Positions 14,654 to 22,485 of a stretch of DNA of 26,121 bases are shown one piece after another. The translations under genes and the position numbers were made by a program. Position 1 is the first letter of the stretch, and each line of letters opens with the position of its first letter. The notes beneath the pieces are model-generated. The model searched no databases. It had not been told where the DNA came from and saw nothing but the letters and a program-made list of their open reading frames with translations. This DNA comes from CAZXEU01 sp964639665. GTDB taxonomy: Bacteria > Bacteroidota > Rhodothermia > Rhodothermales > Bin80. Location of the stretch: NCBI GenBank assembly GCA_964639665.1, contig CAZXEU010000028.1:1-26121 (forward strand), given 5' to 3'.

Positions 14654-16108
14654 GTGCCGGCGAACTACTCCGCTGTCGTTGGCGTTTGCCCGTCTGTTGT
14701 GCCCGGCCCAGACACTAGCGCGTTGCTGCTCGACATTCCCGTATTGAACAATCCCGGCGCAGCGACGGAAGCGCACCCGGGGAGGAGGCAGGTTTACCTG
14801 GAGACCTACGGGTGCCAGATGAACGTTTCCGACTCCGAAATCGTCGCCTCCCTGCTGCTGCGGGACGGCTTCGGGATTACGCAGGATGATGGAGCTTCTG
14901 ACGTAGTACTGATCAACACCTGCGCCATCCGCGAAAACGCCGAACAGAGAGTGCGGCGCCGACTGAATTACTTTCGCGCGCAGAAGCGCAGGCGCAAGGG
15001 GCAGCTCACGATCGGCATCCTCGGCTGCATGGCGGAGCGGCTGCGCCACCGGCTATTGGAGCAAGAACGCCTGGTGGATATTGTCGTGGGGCCGGATGCC
15101 TACCGGGACCTCCCGCGTCTGCTGGACGAATCGACCCGGACGGGACAGACCGCAGTCAACGTGCAGCTTTCCCGCGAAGAAACGTATGCGGACGTTGCGC
15201 CCGTCCGGTATGACACCAACGGCGTGAGCGCCTTTGTGTCCATTATGCGTGGCTGCGACAACATGTGCTCGTTCTGCGTGGTGCCCTTCACCCGTGGCAG
15301 GGAAAGAAGCCGTCCAGCATCGTCCATTCTTGCGGAATGCGAGGAGTTGGTCGAAGAGGGCTATCGGGAAGTCACGGTACTCGGGCAAAACGTCAATTCG
15401 TATCACGACGGCGAAGCGGATTTCGCAGAGTTGCTGGAACGGATCAGCCTGCTCTCGGACGAACTGAGGGTACGCTATTCGACCAGCCACCCCAAAGACT
15501 GCTCCGACAGGCTGCTGCGCGTGCACGAACGGCGGCCGAACGTGTGCAATTTTATTCACTTGCCTGTTCAGCACGGCAATACGGATGTGCTGGACAGGAT
15601 GCGCCGCGGCTACTCCGTGGACTCGTACAAGGAGCTGATCGCGCGTGCCCGGGCTACCGTACCCGGCATTTCTTTCTCCACTGACATCATTGCCGGCTTC
15701 TGCGGCGAGTCCGAGGCCGAGCACAAGGACACGCTCACCCTGCTATCGGAAATCCGGTACGATCACGCCTTCATGTTCATGTATTCGGAGCGTCCGGATA
15801 CGTATGCGGCGCGCAAATTCCGGGATGATGTGCCGGAAGAAGTAAAGAAACGGCGTCTGGCGGAGATCATAGCGTTGCAAAGCAGCATAGCGTTGGAGCG
15901 CAACAGGCAGGAGATAGGCAAGACGCATGTCGTCCTGGTAGAGGGACCGAGCCGCCGCAGCGATGATCACTATTGCGGCCGGACTGATACCAACAAAATG
16001 GTCGTGTTCCCTCGGCGCCGCGAGGGCCCCGGCGATTATGTCAGGGTTCGTATTCACGACTGTACATCGGCTACACTACTGGGCGAATCGACCGGCGCGC
16101 AAGTCTGA
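14654..16108 (+). CDS. miaB: tRNA-2-methylthio-N6-dimethylallyladenosine synthase (MiaB)
   Basis: This radical SAM methylthiotransferase adds the 2-methylthio group to i6A37 of tRNAs reading UNN codons. The N-terminal UPF0004 domain has its three iron-sulfur cysteines: YLETYGCQMN (C54), NTCAIREN (C90) and LGCMAE (C125). The radical SAM cluster CDNMCSFC supplies C201, C205 and C208 after MRG. VTVLGQNVNSY, NFIHLPVQHGN and DIIAGFCGE are typical MiaB blocks. A C-terminal TRAM domain (about 425-484) includes the tRNA-binding beta barrel. MiaB is preferred over MtaB/RimO because of the CQMN and QNVNSY signatures. The frame opens with GTG at 14654; about 40 residues before YLETYGC are unconserved, so a later start is possible. 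It is divergent from the secreted-protein gene, 72 bases apart. Confidence 0.93.
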   Translation: MPANYSAVVGVCPSVVPGPDTSALLLDIPVLNNPGAATEAHPGRRQVYLETYGCQMNVSDSEIVASLLLRDGFGITQDDGASDVVLINTCAIRENAEQRVRRRLNYFRAQKRRRKGQLTIGILGCMAERLRHRLLEQERLVDIVVGPDAYRDLPRLLDESTRTGQTAVNVQLSREETYADVAPVRYDTNGVSAFVSIMRGCDNMCSFCVVPFTRGRERSRPASSILAECEELVEEGYREVTVLGQNVNSYHDGEADFAELLERISLLSDELRVRYSTSHPKDCSDRLLRVHERRPNVCNFIHLPVQHGNTDVLDRMRRGYSVDSYKELIARARATVPGISFSTDIIAGFCGESEAEHKDTLTLLSEIRYDHAFMFMYSERPDTYAARKFRDDVPEEVKKRRLAEIIALQSSIALERNRQEIGKTHVVLVEGPSRRSDDHYCGRTDTNKMVVFPRRREGPGDYVRVRIHDCTSATLLGESTGAQV

Positions 16109-16182
16109 ATCCCGTGGACCCGCGCAGAGCCTAGTGCATTCTTTCGAGGCCCGCGACGGCGCCTTGCTTACATCGTAGGGCA

Positions 16183-16206
16183 TCCCGACCAGAAGTCCGG
16201 GATGAT
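16183..16206 (+). terminator. Weak hairpin downstream of miaB
   Basis: A perfect 7-bp stem (catcccg at 16183-16189, cgggatg at 16200-16206) with a 10-base loop lies 75 bases after the miaB stop. No T-run follows, so termination is only suggested by its place between miaB and the next operon. The remainder of the 204-base gap shows no gene. Confidence 0.25.
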
Positions 16207-16312
16207 GAACGCCTGCACGGCACCGCCCTGCACTCCCTCCCTCACCTGCAGGCACCAAGGACCTCAAAAAGCGTTATTTGCTGCGTATTAGCATGCATGT
16301 AGACCGCACGAC

Positions 16313-17578
16313 ATGGATCGTCAGGCTGTTCAGGAGCGCTTCGGAATCATCGGTACCTCAGCTGCGATCGGAAAGGTCATAGACCGTACGCGTCAAGTGG
16401 CCCGCACAGACATCACGGTACTTATCGAGGGGGAAAGCGGAGTCGGGAAAGAGTTGATTGCGCATGCCATTCACCAGATCAGCCCGAGAAAACACCGACC
16501 GCTCAAGATTATCAACACGGGTGCCATCCCTGAAGGCTTGATAGAGTCCGAACTCTTTGGAGCTGAAAAGGGCGCCTACACGGGAGCCTCCGAGCGACGA
16601 ACGGGGCTGTTCGAGGATGCGGACGGGGGCACGGTATTCCTTGACGAAATCGGCGAGATGCCTGCGGCCTCCCAGGTGCGCCTGCTGCGTGTGCTCGAAA
16701 CCGGCACTTTCAATCGCGTAGGCTCATCCGCCGTGCGTACAACCGATGTGCGTGCTATTGCGGCCACGAACAAGGACCTGGGCCACGAAGTGGCCGCCGG
16801 GCGCTTCCGAGAAGATCTGTACTACCGGCTTAGCACCGTCATTATCCGGATTCCGCCCTTGCGCGAACGAAAGGAAGACATTCTTCCCATCTTCGAGTCG
16901 TTTCTGTTCGAATTGTCGCAGAAATACCGCACGCCTCTTCGGTCCCTGCAGGATGACGCCCGGGAGCTTCTTGTCCGCTATCGATGGCCGGGCAATGTGC
17001 GAGAATTACGCAATGTAGCCGAGCAGGCAGTGGTCCTTCACCGCGCAAAGACCGTCGATGCGGCAGCTTTGCGCCAGTTTCTGCGCGGTGTTTCCGCCGA
17101 GGCCGTGACTGCCGTATTGCCCGTGGCTCGAAACATTGCGGAGGACCGGGGAGATCTGCATGAACGGGAACTGATCTACCGAGCTCTGATTGAGCTCCGC
17201 ATCGGTCTGCGAGAGTTGAAGACGGAAATGACCTCCGTGGCTCAGATTCTGCGACACCTGGCCATTCGCGGAGATTTGCGTCAAGAGGAGACGGCCAAGC
17301 ACGTGGGCGACATTCCGCTTCTGCCGGGAAAGGACGAGCAAGCGCAACTGATCGAGGATACGACTTTCGAGATCGCTTCTTCTGACGAACCGCAGAAGGA
17401 TGCGCCGCTGCCCGCCGAAAACCACGCCTCTCTGCCAACCCTCGAAGACGCCAAGCGCGAGCTCATAACCAAGGCTTTGGCCGTGTACGAAGGCAACCGG
17501 CGCCAGACCGCCAAGGCGCTGGGCATCAGTGAACGTACGCTGTACAGAACTCTCAAGGAGCTCGACGTGGAAGCATAA
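16313..17578 (+). CDS. Sigma-54-dependent transcriptional activator (AAA+ plus Fis-type HTH), no sensory domain
   Basis: This 421-residue enhancer-binding protein should remodel sigma-54 RNA polymerase by ATP hydrolysis. The AAA+ domain starts almost at the N-terminus: Walker A GESGVGKE (40-47), the sigma-54-contact loop GAYTGA (87-92, Tyr for the usual Phe), Walker B GTVFLDEIGEM (106-116), arginine-finger region FREDLYYRL (165-173) and sensor II WPGNVRELRN (225-234). A poorly conserved linker (about 260-372) is followed by a Fis-type helix-turn-helix (376-418: RRQTAKALGISERTLYRTLKEL). There is no receiver, GAF or PAS domain, so activity may be set by expression level or a partner. Its TAA overlaps the lptE ATG by one base, a coupled start. 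The same order of genes is, as I recall, common in Rhodothermota/Bacteroidota. Confidence 0.92.
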   Translation: MDRQAVQERFGIIGTSAAIGKVIDRTRQVARTDITVLIEGESGVGKELIAHAIHQISPRKHRPLKIINTGAIPEGLIESELFGAEKGAYTGASERRTGLFEDADGGTVFLDEIGEMPAASQVRLLRVLETGTFNRVGSSAVRTTDVRAIAATNKDLGHEVAAGRFREDLYYRLSTVIIRIPPLRERKEDILPIFESFLFELSQKYRTPLRSLQDDARELLVRYRWPGNVRELRNVAEQAVVLHRAKTVDAAALRQFLRGVSAEAVTAVLPVARNIAEDRGDLHERELIYRALIELRIGLRELKTEMTSVAQILRHLAIRGDLRQEETAKHVGDIPLLPGKDEQAQLIEDTTFEIASSDEPQKDAPLPAENHASLPTLEDAKRELITKALAVYEGNRRQTAKALGISERTLYRTLKELDVEA

Positions 17579-18072
17579 TGCTGCGGTATGGAGTCATTGT
17601 TAGCCTGCTTTTGCCAGGCTGCGGCTATTACAGCTTCAGCGGCGCAAGCATCCCTTCCCACCTGACGACCATCGCCATCCCGCTGGCGGAGGACAACAGC
17701 CTGAGCCCGCTGACGGCGCTCGACCAGGCGTTGACTGATTTGCTTGTCGACAGGTTCGTGCGCCAGACTCGACTTGTGCTGACAACTGAAGACAATGAGG
17801 CCGATATTCTGCTGACGTCGCGGATCAGCCGCTACACCAATGCACCTACTGCGGTAAGTGGACAGGAGCGAGCACAATTCAACCGCGTTACGGTGACCGT
17901 ATCGGCCCGTTACTACAACCGCGTCGACGACGACGCGCTGGAACGCTCGTTTAGCAACTTTGACGACTATGATCCGCTGGAAGGCGGACTTGAGGCCGAG
18001 GAAACGGCCGCGCTGGCGGCGCTGGAAAGCATTGCAGACGATCTGTTCACTGCCGCAACCTCAAACTGGTAA
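17578..18072 (+). CDS. lptE: LPS assembly lipoprotein LptE family
   Basis: This 164-residue outer-membrane lipoprotein would plug the LptD barrel and help insert lipopolysaccharide. It has a short signal ending in a lipobox (LLPGC, Cys15), then GYYSFSGASIPSHLTTIAIPLAEDNS, the usual start of LptE domains in this group. A helix with LDQALTDLLVDRFVRQTRLVLTT, a strand DILLTSRISRY and VTVTVSARYYN follow in the LptE order. The C-terminal helix is acidic and Ala-rich. It overlaps the preceding activator gene by one base (TAATG), and the glycosyltransferase begins 30 bases downstream, so all three are probably one operon. Identification rests on the pattern and synteny. Confidence 0.82.
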   Translation: MLRYGVIVSLLLPGCGYYSFSGASIPSHLTTIAIPLAEDNSLSPLTALDQALTDLLVDRFVRQTRLVLTTEDNEADILLTSRISRYTNAPTAVSGQERAQFNRVTVTVSARYYNRVDDDALERSFSNFDDYDPLEGGLEAEETAALAALESIADDLFTAATSNW

Positions 18073-18102
18073 TCCCGGAGGAATCGCCGCGGCCGGTAGC
18101 AT

Positions 18103-19596
18103 ATGGTAGTGCTTTCCGTCTTGTATGCAGGAGCGATCGCGGCGCTTGTCTTGTACGGGACGAATCTCTTCTGGCTGGCCTGGGTCCACACGCGGAGAGA
18201 TGGCCTGCGCAAACGTCCCGGCGTCAGCTGCTCGCCGGAATCGCGGTCTCGCTGGCCGCGGATTACTGTGCAGATTCCGCTCTATAATGAGGCCCTGGTG
18301 GCGGAACGCGTCATCGACGCCTGTGCACGGCTGGACTACCCGGATCTGGAGATACAGGTGCTGGATGATTCGGTAGACGATACGCCAGCCATTGTCGGCG
18401 CTCGTGTTGAATACTGGCAGGAAAGGGGGATCGATATTCACCACCTGCGGCGCAGGCATCGGAAGGAGTACAAGGCAGGGGCGCTTGCATACGGCCTGAG
18501 CAAGGCAGCAGGAGATTTCGTAGCCGTATTCGACGCCGATTTCGTTCCTGAGCGCGACTTGCTCAAGCGCCTTATTCCCGTATTCGGCAATGGAAGGATC
18601 GGGATGGTGCAGGCGAGGTGGTCTCATCTCAATGCCGAGGATTCGGTGCTTACGCGCGTTCAGGCCTACGGTCTGGACGCGCACTTTGCCATTGAGCAGT
18701 CCGCCCGCATGCAGGCCGGCTGCTTCATCAATTTCAATGGCACGGCAGGAATCTGGCGTCGATCATGCATTGAGGATGCCGGAGGCTGGCAGGGAGACAC
18801 GCTGGCCGAAGATCTGGATCTCAGTTACCGGGCCCAATTGCGGGGATGGCAATTCCGGTTCTTGCCCGACGTTGAGGCGCCTGCCGAGCTGCCGCGGAAT
18901 CTGCAGGCATATCGTGCACAGCAATTCCGATGGACCAAGGGGGCCTGCGAAGCGGCCATCAAGTTGTTGTCCCGACTCTGGAAATCGAAGCACGCTGCGC
19001 GCGTTAAGCTGGAGGGCAGCCTTCACCTCACGTCAAACCTCGTATATCCGGCCCTGACCGTGGCCATGCTCCTTCATGCTCCACTGCTTAGGCTGGAATA
19101 CGTCGGGGACGGCCCGGGCCGGATCTACTTCGCCGTAATGGGGCTGGGACTGATTGGCTTTCTCGGCTTCTTCCTTGTACAGGCCCTGGCTCAGCGGTCC
19201 TTGTATCCGGACTGGCCCAGGCGCCTGCTGTTTTTTCCGGTATTCATGGCAAGTAGCATGGGGCTCGCAATCAGCAACAGCCATGCTGTCTGGCAAGCCG
19301 TTCGGAGGCGAAAATCCGCGTTTGTTCGCACCCCCAAGTACGACGCAGCAGGCACCGGGACCTGGTGGCAGTCCAGGTACGCGTACATGAGGATTACGCC
19401 GGTTTTGTATCTTGAACTGTTCTTTGCGCTGTACTGCCTTGCAGGACTCGCCATTCTCCTCATGCAGCGGGACTGGGCTGCAGGCCTCTTCCAGGCCTGT
19501 TTTGCAGCCGCCTTTGTGTTGGTCAGCCAGTACAATCTGAGGGAAGCCTGGCTGCACATGAAGGCCGGATTGCCGGTCGCCGTTGCCGCTGAATGA
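18103..19596 (+). CDS. Membrane glycosyltransferase, GT2 family (cellulose synthase/mannosyltransferase-like)
   Basis: This 497-residue processive-type GT2 enzyme has an N-terminal helix (about 3-27), a cytosolic catalytic domain (53-290) and about five C-terminal helices. Catalytic landmarks are VQIPLYNE (56-63), VLDDS (86-90), DAD (144-146), the acceptor-side TLAED (233-237) and QQFRW (273-277), the QxxRW motif of processive enzymes. This domain set resembles beta-mannan and cellulose synthase-like proteins. The sugar and product are not readable from the sequence. It lies between lptE and a TPR gene in the same operon, which suggests a cell-envelope glycan or glycolipid. GGAGG lies 21 bases before the ATG, too far for normal use, and an upstream in-frame TAG excludes an earlier start. 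Confidence 0.88.
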   Translation: MVVLSVLYAGAIAALVLYGTNLFWLAWVHTRRDGLRKRPGVSCSPESRSRWPRITVQIPLYNEALVAERVIDACARLDYPDLEIQVLDDSVDDTPAIVGARVEYWQERGIDIHHLRRRHRKEYKAGALAYGLSKAAGDFVAVFDADFVPERDLLKRLIPVFGNGRIGMVQARWSHLNAEDSVLTRVQAYGLDAHFAIEQSARMQAGCFINFNGTAGIWRRSCIEDAGGWQGDTLAEDLDLSYRAQLRGWQFRFLPDVEAPAELPRNLQAYRAQQFRWTKGACEAAIKLLSRLWKSKHAARVKLEGSLHLTSNLVYPALTVAMLLHAPLLRLEYVGDGPGRIYFAVMGLGLIGFLGFFLVQALAQRSLYPDWPRRLLFFPVFMASSMGLAISNSHAVWQAVRRRKSAFVRTPKYDAAGTGTWWQSRYAYMRITPVLYLELFFALYCLAGLAILLMQRDWAAGLFQACFAAAFVLVSQYNLREAWLHMKAGLPVAVAAE

Positions 19597-19609
19597 ACCG
19601 CACGTCAGA

Positions 19610-20227
19610 ATGCCGCTATATTCGTTGACTCAGGCCACTTCGCTGATTGCCAAGGGGCACGCCCAGTACGTCCTGCAGGAACTGGTCGCCTGGACCGAGG
19701 AGAAACCCCTGGATCTGGCCGCTCGCTATGTGCTCGCGCACGCGTACGAGTCCACCGGTCAGTGGCCCGAAGCGGAGGCCGTCTGGCAGGATGCAAAGCG
19801 CCTTGTACAGGAACTAAAGGCGGAGCGGAATTCGCGGGCATTGCAGTCCCGGGCAGTCCACTTTGAGTTGACCGACGAACTCGAAGATTCACTGGAGATA
19901 TTGCTGCGTCCTCGCCTGACAGGAGGCAGGGTGCCTTCTGAGCCCTCCCCACAGAGCGAGGAAGAGCTGCAGCACCTGATCCAGGAACTGGAATCAGCCA
20001 GAATGACGCGCATGCCCATTGCAGACGATTTTCCTGCGCCCCAGCTGGAAGATGATGTCGAGGGCATGGTGTCTGAAACCTTGGCGCGCATTCACGTCTC
20101 GCAGGGACAGCTGGCGGAGGCGGCAGACATTTTTGAGCAGCTGGCCGCGCAGCGGCCGGAAGACGCAAACCGATTCCGGAAGCGGGCTGCGGAGCTGCGA
20201 GCGCAATCAGAGGACGGCAATTCCTGA
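19610..20227 (+). CDS. TPR-repeat protein
   Basis: The ATG at 19610 gives a 205-residue cytosolic protein. An N-terminal helical repeat pair (residues ~9-67: AQYVLQELVAWTEEKPLDLAARYVLAHAYESTGQWPEAEAVW) and a C-terminal one (~150-195: SETLARIHVSQGQLAEAADIFEQLAAQRPED) fit tetratricopeptide repeats, separated by an acidic low-complexity region. Such proteins act as binding scaffolds. It begins 13 bases after the GT2 stop and ends 22 bases before anmK. It may therefore serve the glycosyltransferase, but no partner can be read from the sequence. The open frame reaches back to a TTG at 19583; the ATG is preferred because the TTG would overlap the GT2 end. Confidence 0.78.
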   Translation: MPLYSLTQATSLIAKGHAQYVLQELVAWTEEKPLDLAARYVLAHAYESTGQWPEAEAVWQDAKRLVQELKAERNSRALQSRAVHFELTDELEDSLEILLRPRLTGGRVPSEPSPQSEEELQHLIQELESARMTRMPIADDFPAPQLEDDVEGMVSETLARIHVSQGQLAEAADIFEQLAAQRPEDANRFRKRAAELRAQSEDGNS

Positions 20228-20249
20228 CACGCGGCCTGCCCGCACGGCC

Positions 20250-21416
20250 ATGGCAATCGCCGAGTCCCGGCCGCGGCTGGTAGCCGGGCTAATGAGCGGC
20301 ACGTCCCTGGACGGCATCGACGTGGCATTTGCCAACGTGTCGGGAAGCGGAGACGATCTGTGGATGGAGCAGGTGGCCCATCTTGCAGTGCCGTATGATG
20401 CCTCGCTCCGCAGGCTGCTGCACGAAGCCGCAAGTGCCGACCGCTTCTCCGTGGAGACGCTTTCCCAACTCAATGTGAGACTTAGTTACGCCTATGCAGA
20501 GGCCGTTCGTAGCGCGGCGTCATCGGGCGGGATCAGGGAAGGCACCATTGACCTGGCCGGATGTCATGGACAAACCGTTCGCCATGTTCCGGATGCCGCC
20601 CGCTGCGCCGGCTTGGACGTTCGGTCAACGCTCCAGATTGGTGACCCATCCACGCTGGCCAATCTGCTCGGAATTCCCGTGGTCGGTGACTTCCGTCTCG
20701 CGGATATTGCGCTCGGAGGCCAGGGTGCACCCCTCGTTCCGTATTTTGATCACGCTCTCTTCGCCGACGAAACGGAGACTCGAGGACTGCTGAATCTGGG
20801 CGGAATCGCCAATATCACCGTCCTCCCTTCCGGTCGGGACCCTGCGCGGGTATATGCCTTCGATACCGGACCGGCCAACATGCTTATTGACGCGCTGGCC
20901 AGCCGGCTTCTGGGCGCGCCCTTCGACGTTTCCGGCGCCACGGCCGCCCGCGGCCGGCTGGACAAGCCGCTGCTAGCCAGGGCCCTGCAGGACAGATACT
21001 TCCAGCAGGCACCGCCCAAGTCCACCGGCCGCGAGCGATTTGGTGACAATTTCTTTCGGAAGTTCCTCGAATGGGGCAAGGATGCCTCGCCTGAAGACCT
21101 TCTGGCGACGGCCACGGAACTGACGGCCGCCTCTGTTTTCGACGCTTGTTCGCGTTACGTGCACGACCGCCTGGATGTGCTCATCATTTCGGGGGGCGGA
21201 AGCCTGAATAGTCACCTCGTGGCAAGGCTTGCGCATTACTTCCACCCTGTGCCCGTCCGCTCAACTGTGGAATATGGCATTGACGCCTCGGCCAAGGAGG
21301 CGCTTTGCATGGCCGTTCTTGCCCACGAAACCATGAATGCGGTGCCAACTGGCATGCCCGCCGTAACCGGTGCTACCAGGGCTGCTGTCCTCGGCAAGAT
21401 CTGCCTGCCGGCATAG
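20250..21416 (+). CDS. anmK: Anhydro-N-acetylmuramic acid kinase
   Basis: This 388-residue cytosolic sugar kinase opens and phosphorylates 1,6-anhydro-MurNAc to MurNAc-6-phosphate during peptidoglycan recycling. The ASKHA-fold signatures are present: GLMSGTSLDGIDVA (13-26, phosphate loop), GCHGQTVRH, LQIGDPSTLA, VVGDFRLADIALGGQGAPLVP (with the catalytic Asp in GDFR), LLNLGGIANIT, FDTGPANMLIDA and LIISGGGSLN. Length is normal. The longer open frame upstream overlaps the TPR gene and is not part of the protein; the ATG at 20250 places GLMSGTSLDG at the usual distance. It is the last gene of the probable activator-lptE-GT2-TPR-anmK operon. No etherase gene (murQ) is in the window. Confidence 0.95.
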   Translation: MAIAESRPRLVAGLMSGTSLDGIDVAFANVSGSGDDLWMEQVAHLAVPYDASLRRLLHEAASADRFSVETLSQLNVRLSYAYAEAVRSAASSGGIREGTIDLAGCHGQTVRHVPDAARCAGLDVRSTLQIGDPSTLANLLGIPVVGDFRLADIALGGQGAPLVPYFDHALFADETETRGLLNLGGIANITVLPSGRDPARVYAFDTGPANMLIDALASRLLGAPFDVSGATAARGRLDKPLLARALQDRYFQQAPPKSTGRERFGDNFFRKFLEWGKDASPEDLLATATELTAASVFDACSRYVHDRLDVLIISGGGSLNSHLVARLAHYFHPVPVRSTVEYGIDASAKEALCMAVLAHETMNAVPTGMPAVTGATRAAVLGKICLPA

Positions 21417-21772
21417 GCCTGGGCGGAGTCTGTGGAATCGGCACCGGATTCCTGCGGGCTACTGCCGTATCCTTCACGCCTCGGTCAGGGCCTCCATGCG
21501 CACGAGGCCAGACACTGCGCCCATCTTGTCCGGCCCCGCCAGCGGGGATGGGGCAAGCTGACGGCTATTCTCCGGCAGATGCGGGCAAATCGCCACGCTC
21601 GGCAATGCGCGCCGCGCGGCAGCCAAGGATTCTTGGACCCGCACCGGCGGCAAGAGGCTCTTATATTCGTGCACTGCCCGAAACGCAATGCCGCCCTCTC
21701 GGTTGACTGAATTGTAATGATCGAAAGGGATGCGCCCGGAGACGAAGGAGGCATCGCCAGCTTCGCGTTTGC
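21417..21772. other. 356-bp intergenic region after anmK; possible leader ORF only
   Basis: A GC hairpin core (ccccgc/gcgggg near 21534-21546) is present without a T-run. Reading frames are short and lack motifs. The only structured item is the 19-codon frame at 21717-21776 described separately. Confidence 0.4.
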
Positions 21773-21776
21773 ATGA
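21717..21776 (+). CDS. Possible 19-residue leader peptide overlapping the next gene start
   Basis: ATG at 21717 opens a frame (MIERDAPGDEGGIASFAFA) whose TGA (21774-21776) overlaps the next gene's ATG as ATGA. AAGGAGG lies inside this frame, 21 bases before the downstream ATG, which is too far for direct use but would be crossed by ribosomes translating the leader. This arrangement is compatible with translational coupling. A chance frame is the alternative, and it has no clear ribosome site of its own. Confidence 0.2.
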   Translation: MIERDAPGDEGGIASFAFA

Positions 21777-22405
21777 AGCCTAGCTATCCGCAGCACAGCT
21801 GGCGCGGGAGGCTCGCCATTGCAGCGATACCGATATGCATGGCGGGTATCATGCTCTCGTGGGATTTGTCCAGGAACGGACGATACGGCGCGGCCGGCGG
21901 CGCATTCTTCCTTTCATTGCTGCTAGCATGCCTGTTTACGGTTGGCTGGTTCTTCCAACTCGCCAGTCGGGGCAACCCGCCTCTGTCCGCAGGATCACAA
22001 TTGCCCGTTTCTCACTGGCGTCCCCTGCAGTGCGTTGCCGGATTGCAGAAGGTATTTCGCAATCGCAAACGCGTACAATGGGTAAGCAGCCTGGCTGCGG
22101 CCTTGATGCTGCTCATCGAATTTATGCCGGTCCTTACCGGATCCCCTGAAAGACTGCCGTATATCGTGGACGGCAGGATTGACGCGCTCTGGCTAGTGCT
22201 GGATGGTGCGCCGTTGATTCTGATGGTGCTCTTCTTCGCTTGGGCGGCCTTCAGGTACGACCATCTCTTCCGCCTACACTACAGGTGGGTGGCCCGCAGG
22301 CATGCAGCGTTCCGTGACGCCGAGGTAGTGGCGGAAGCGCAACGCCTTTACGATGAGCTGCGTCTGGCGAGTCCGTTGCCCCTTCGGCCGCGCGCCGTGG
22401 TGTAA
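21773..22405 (+). CDS. Four-helix membrane protein of unknown function
   Basis: The 210-residue protein has four hydrophobic segments (about 12-30, 41-63, 103-121 and 137-160). A basic loop between helices 2 and 3 (FRNRKRVQW) and a basic C-terminal tail (RLHYRWVARRHAAFRD, then a short helix) probably lie in the cytoplasm. I do not recognise the family. Codon use looks like its neighbours, with no sign of transfer. It converges on the metalloprotease gene, with 80 bases between their ends, and is probably a single-gene unit. The start is the only in-frame candidate before the first helix. Confidence 0.6.
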   Translation: MKPSYPQHSWRGRLAIAAIPICMAGIMLSWDLSRNGRYGAAGGAFFLSLLLACLFTVGWFFQLASRGNPPLSAGSQLPVSHWRPLQCVAGLQKVFRNRKRVQWVSSLAAALMLLIEFMPVLTGSPERLPYIVDGRIDALWLVLDGAPLILMVLFFAWAAFRYDHLFRLHYRWVARRHAAFRDAEVVAEAQRLYDELRLASPLPLRPRAVV

Positions 22406-22485
22406 CCGTCAGGCTGCAGGTTTCCGAAGGCACCCGGCGGCCACGCTGGCGCCGACTGCCAGAGTGTGTGGACCCAGAGCAGAGG

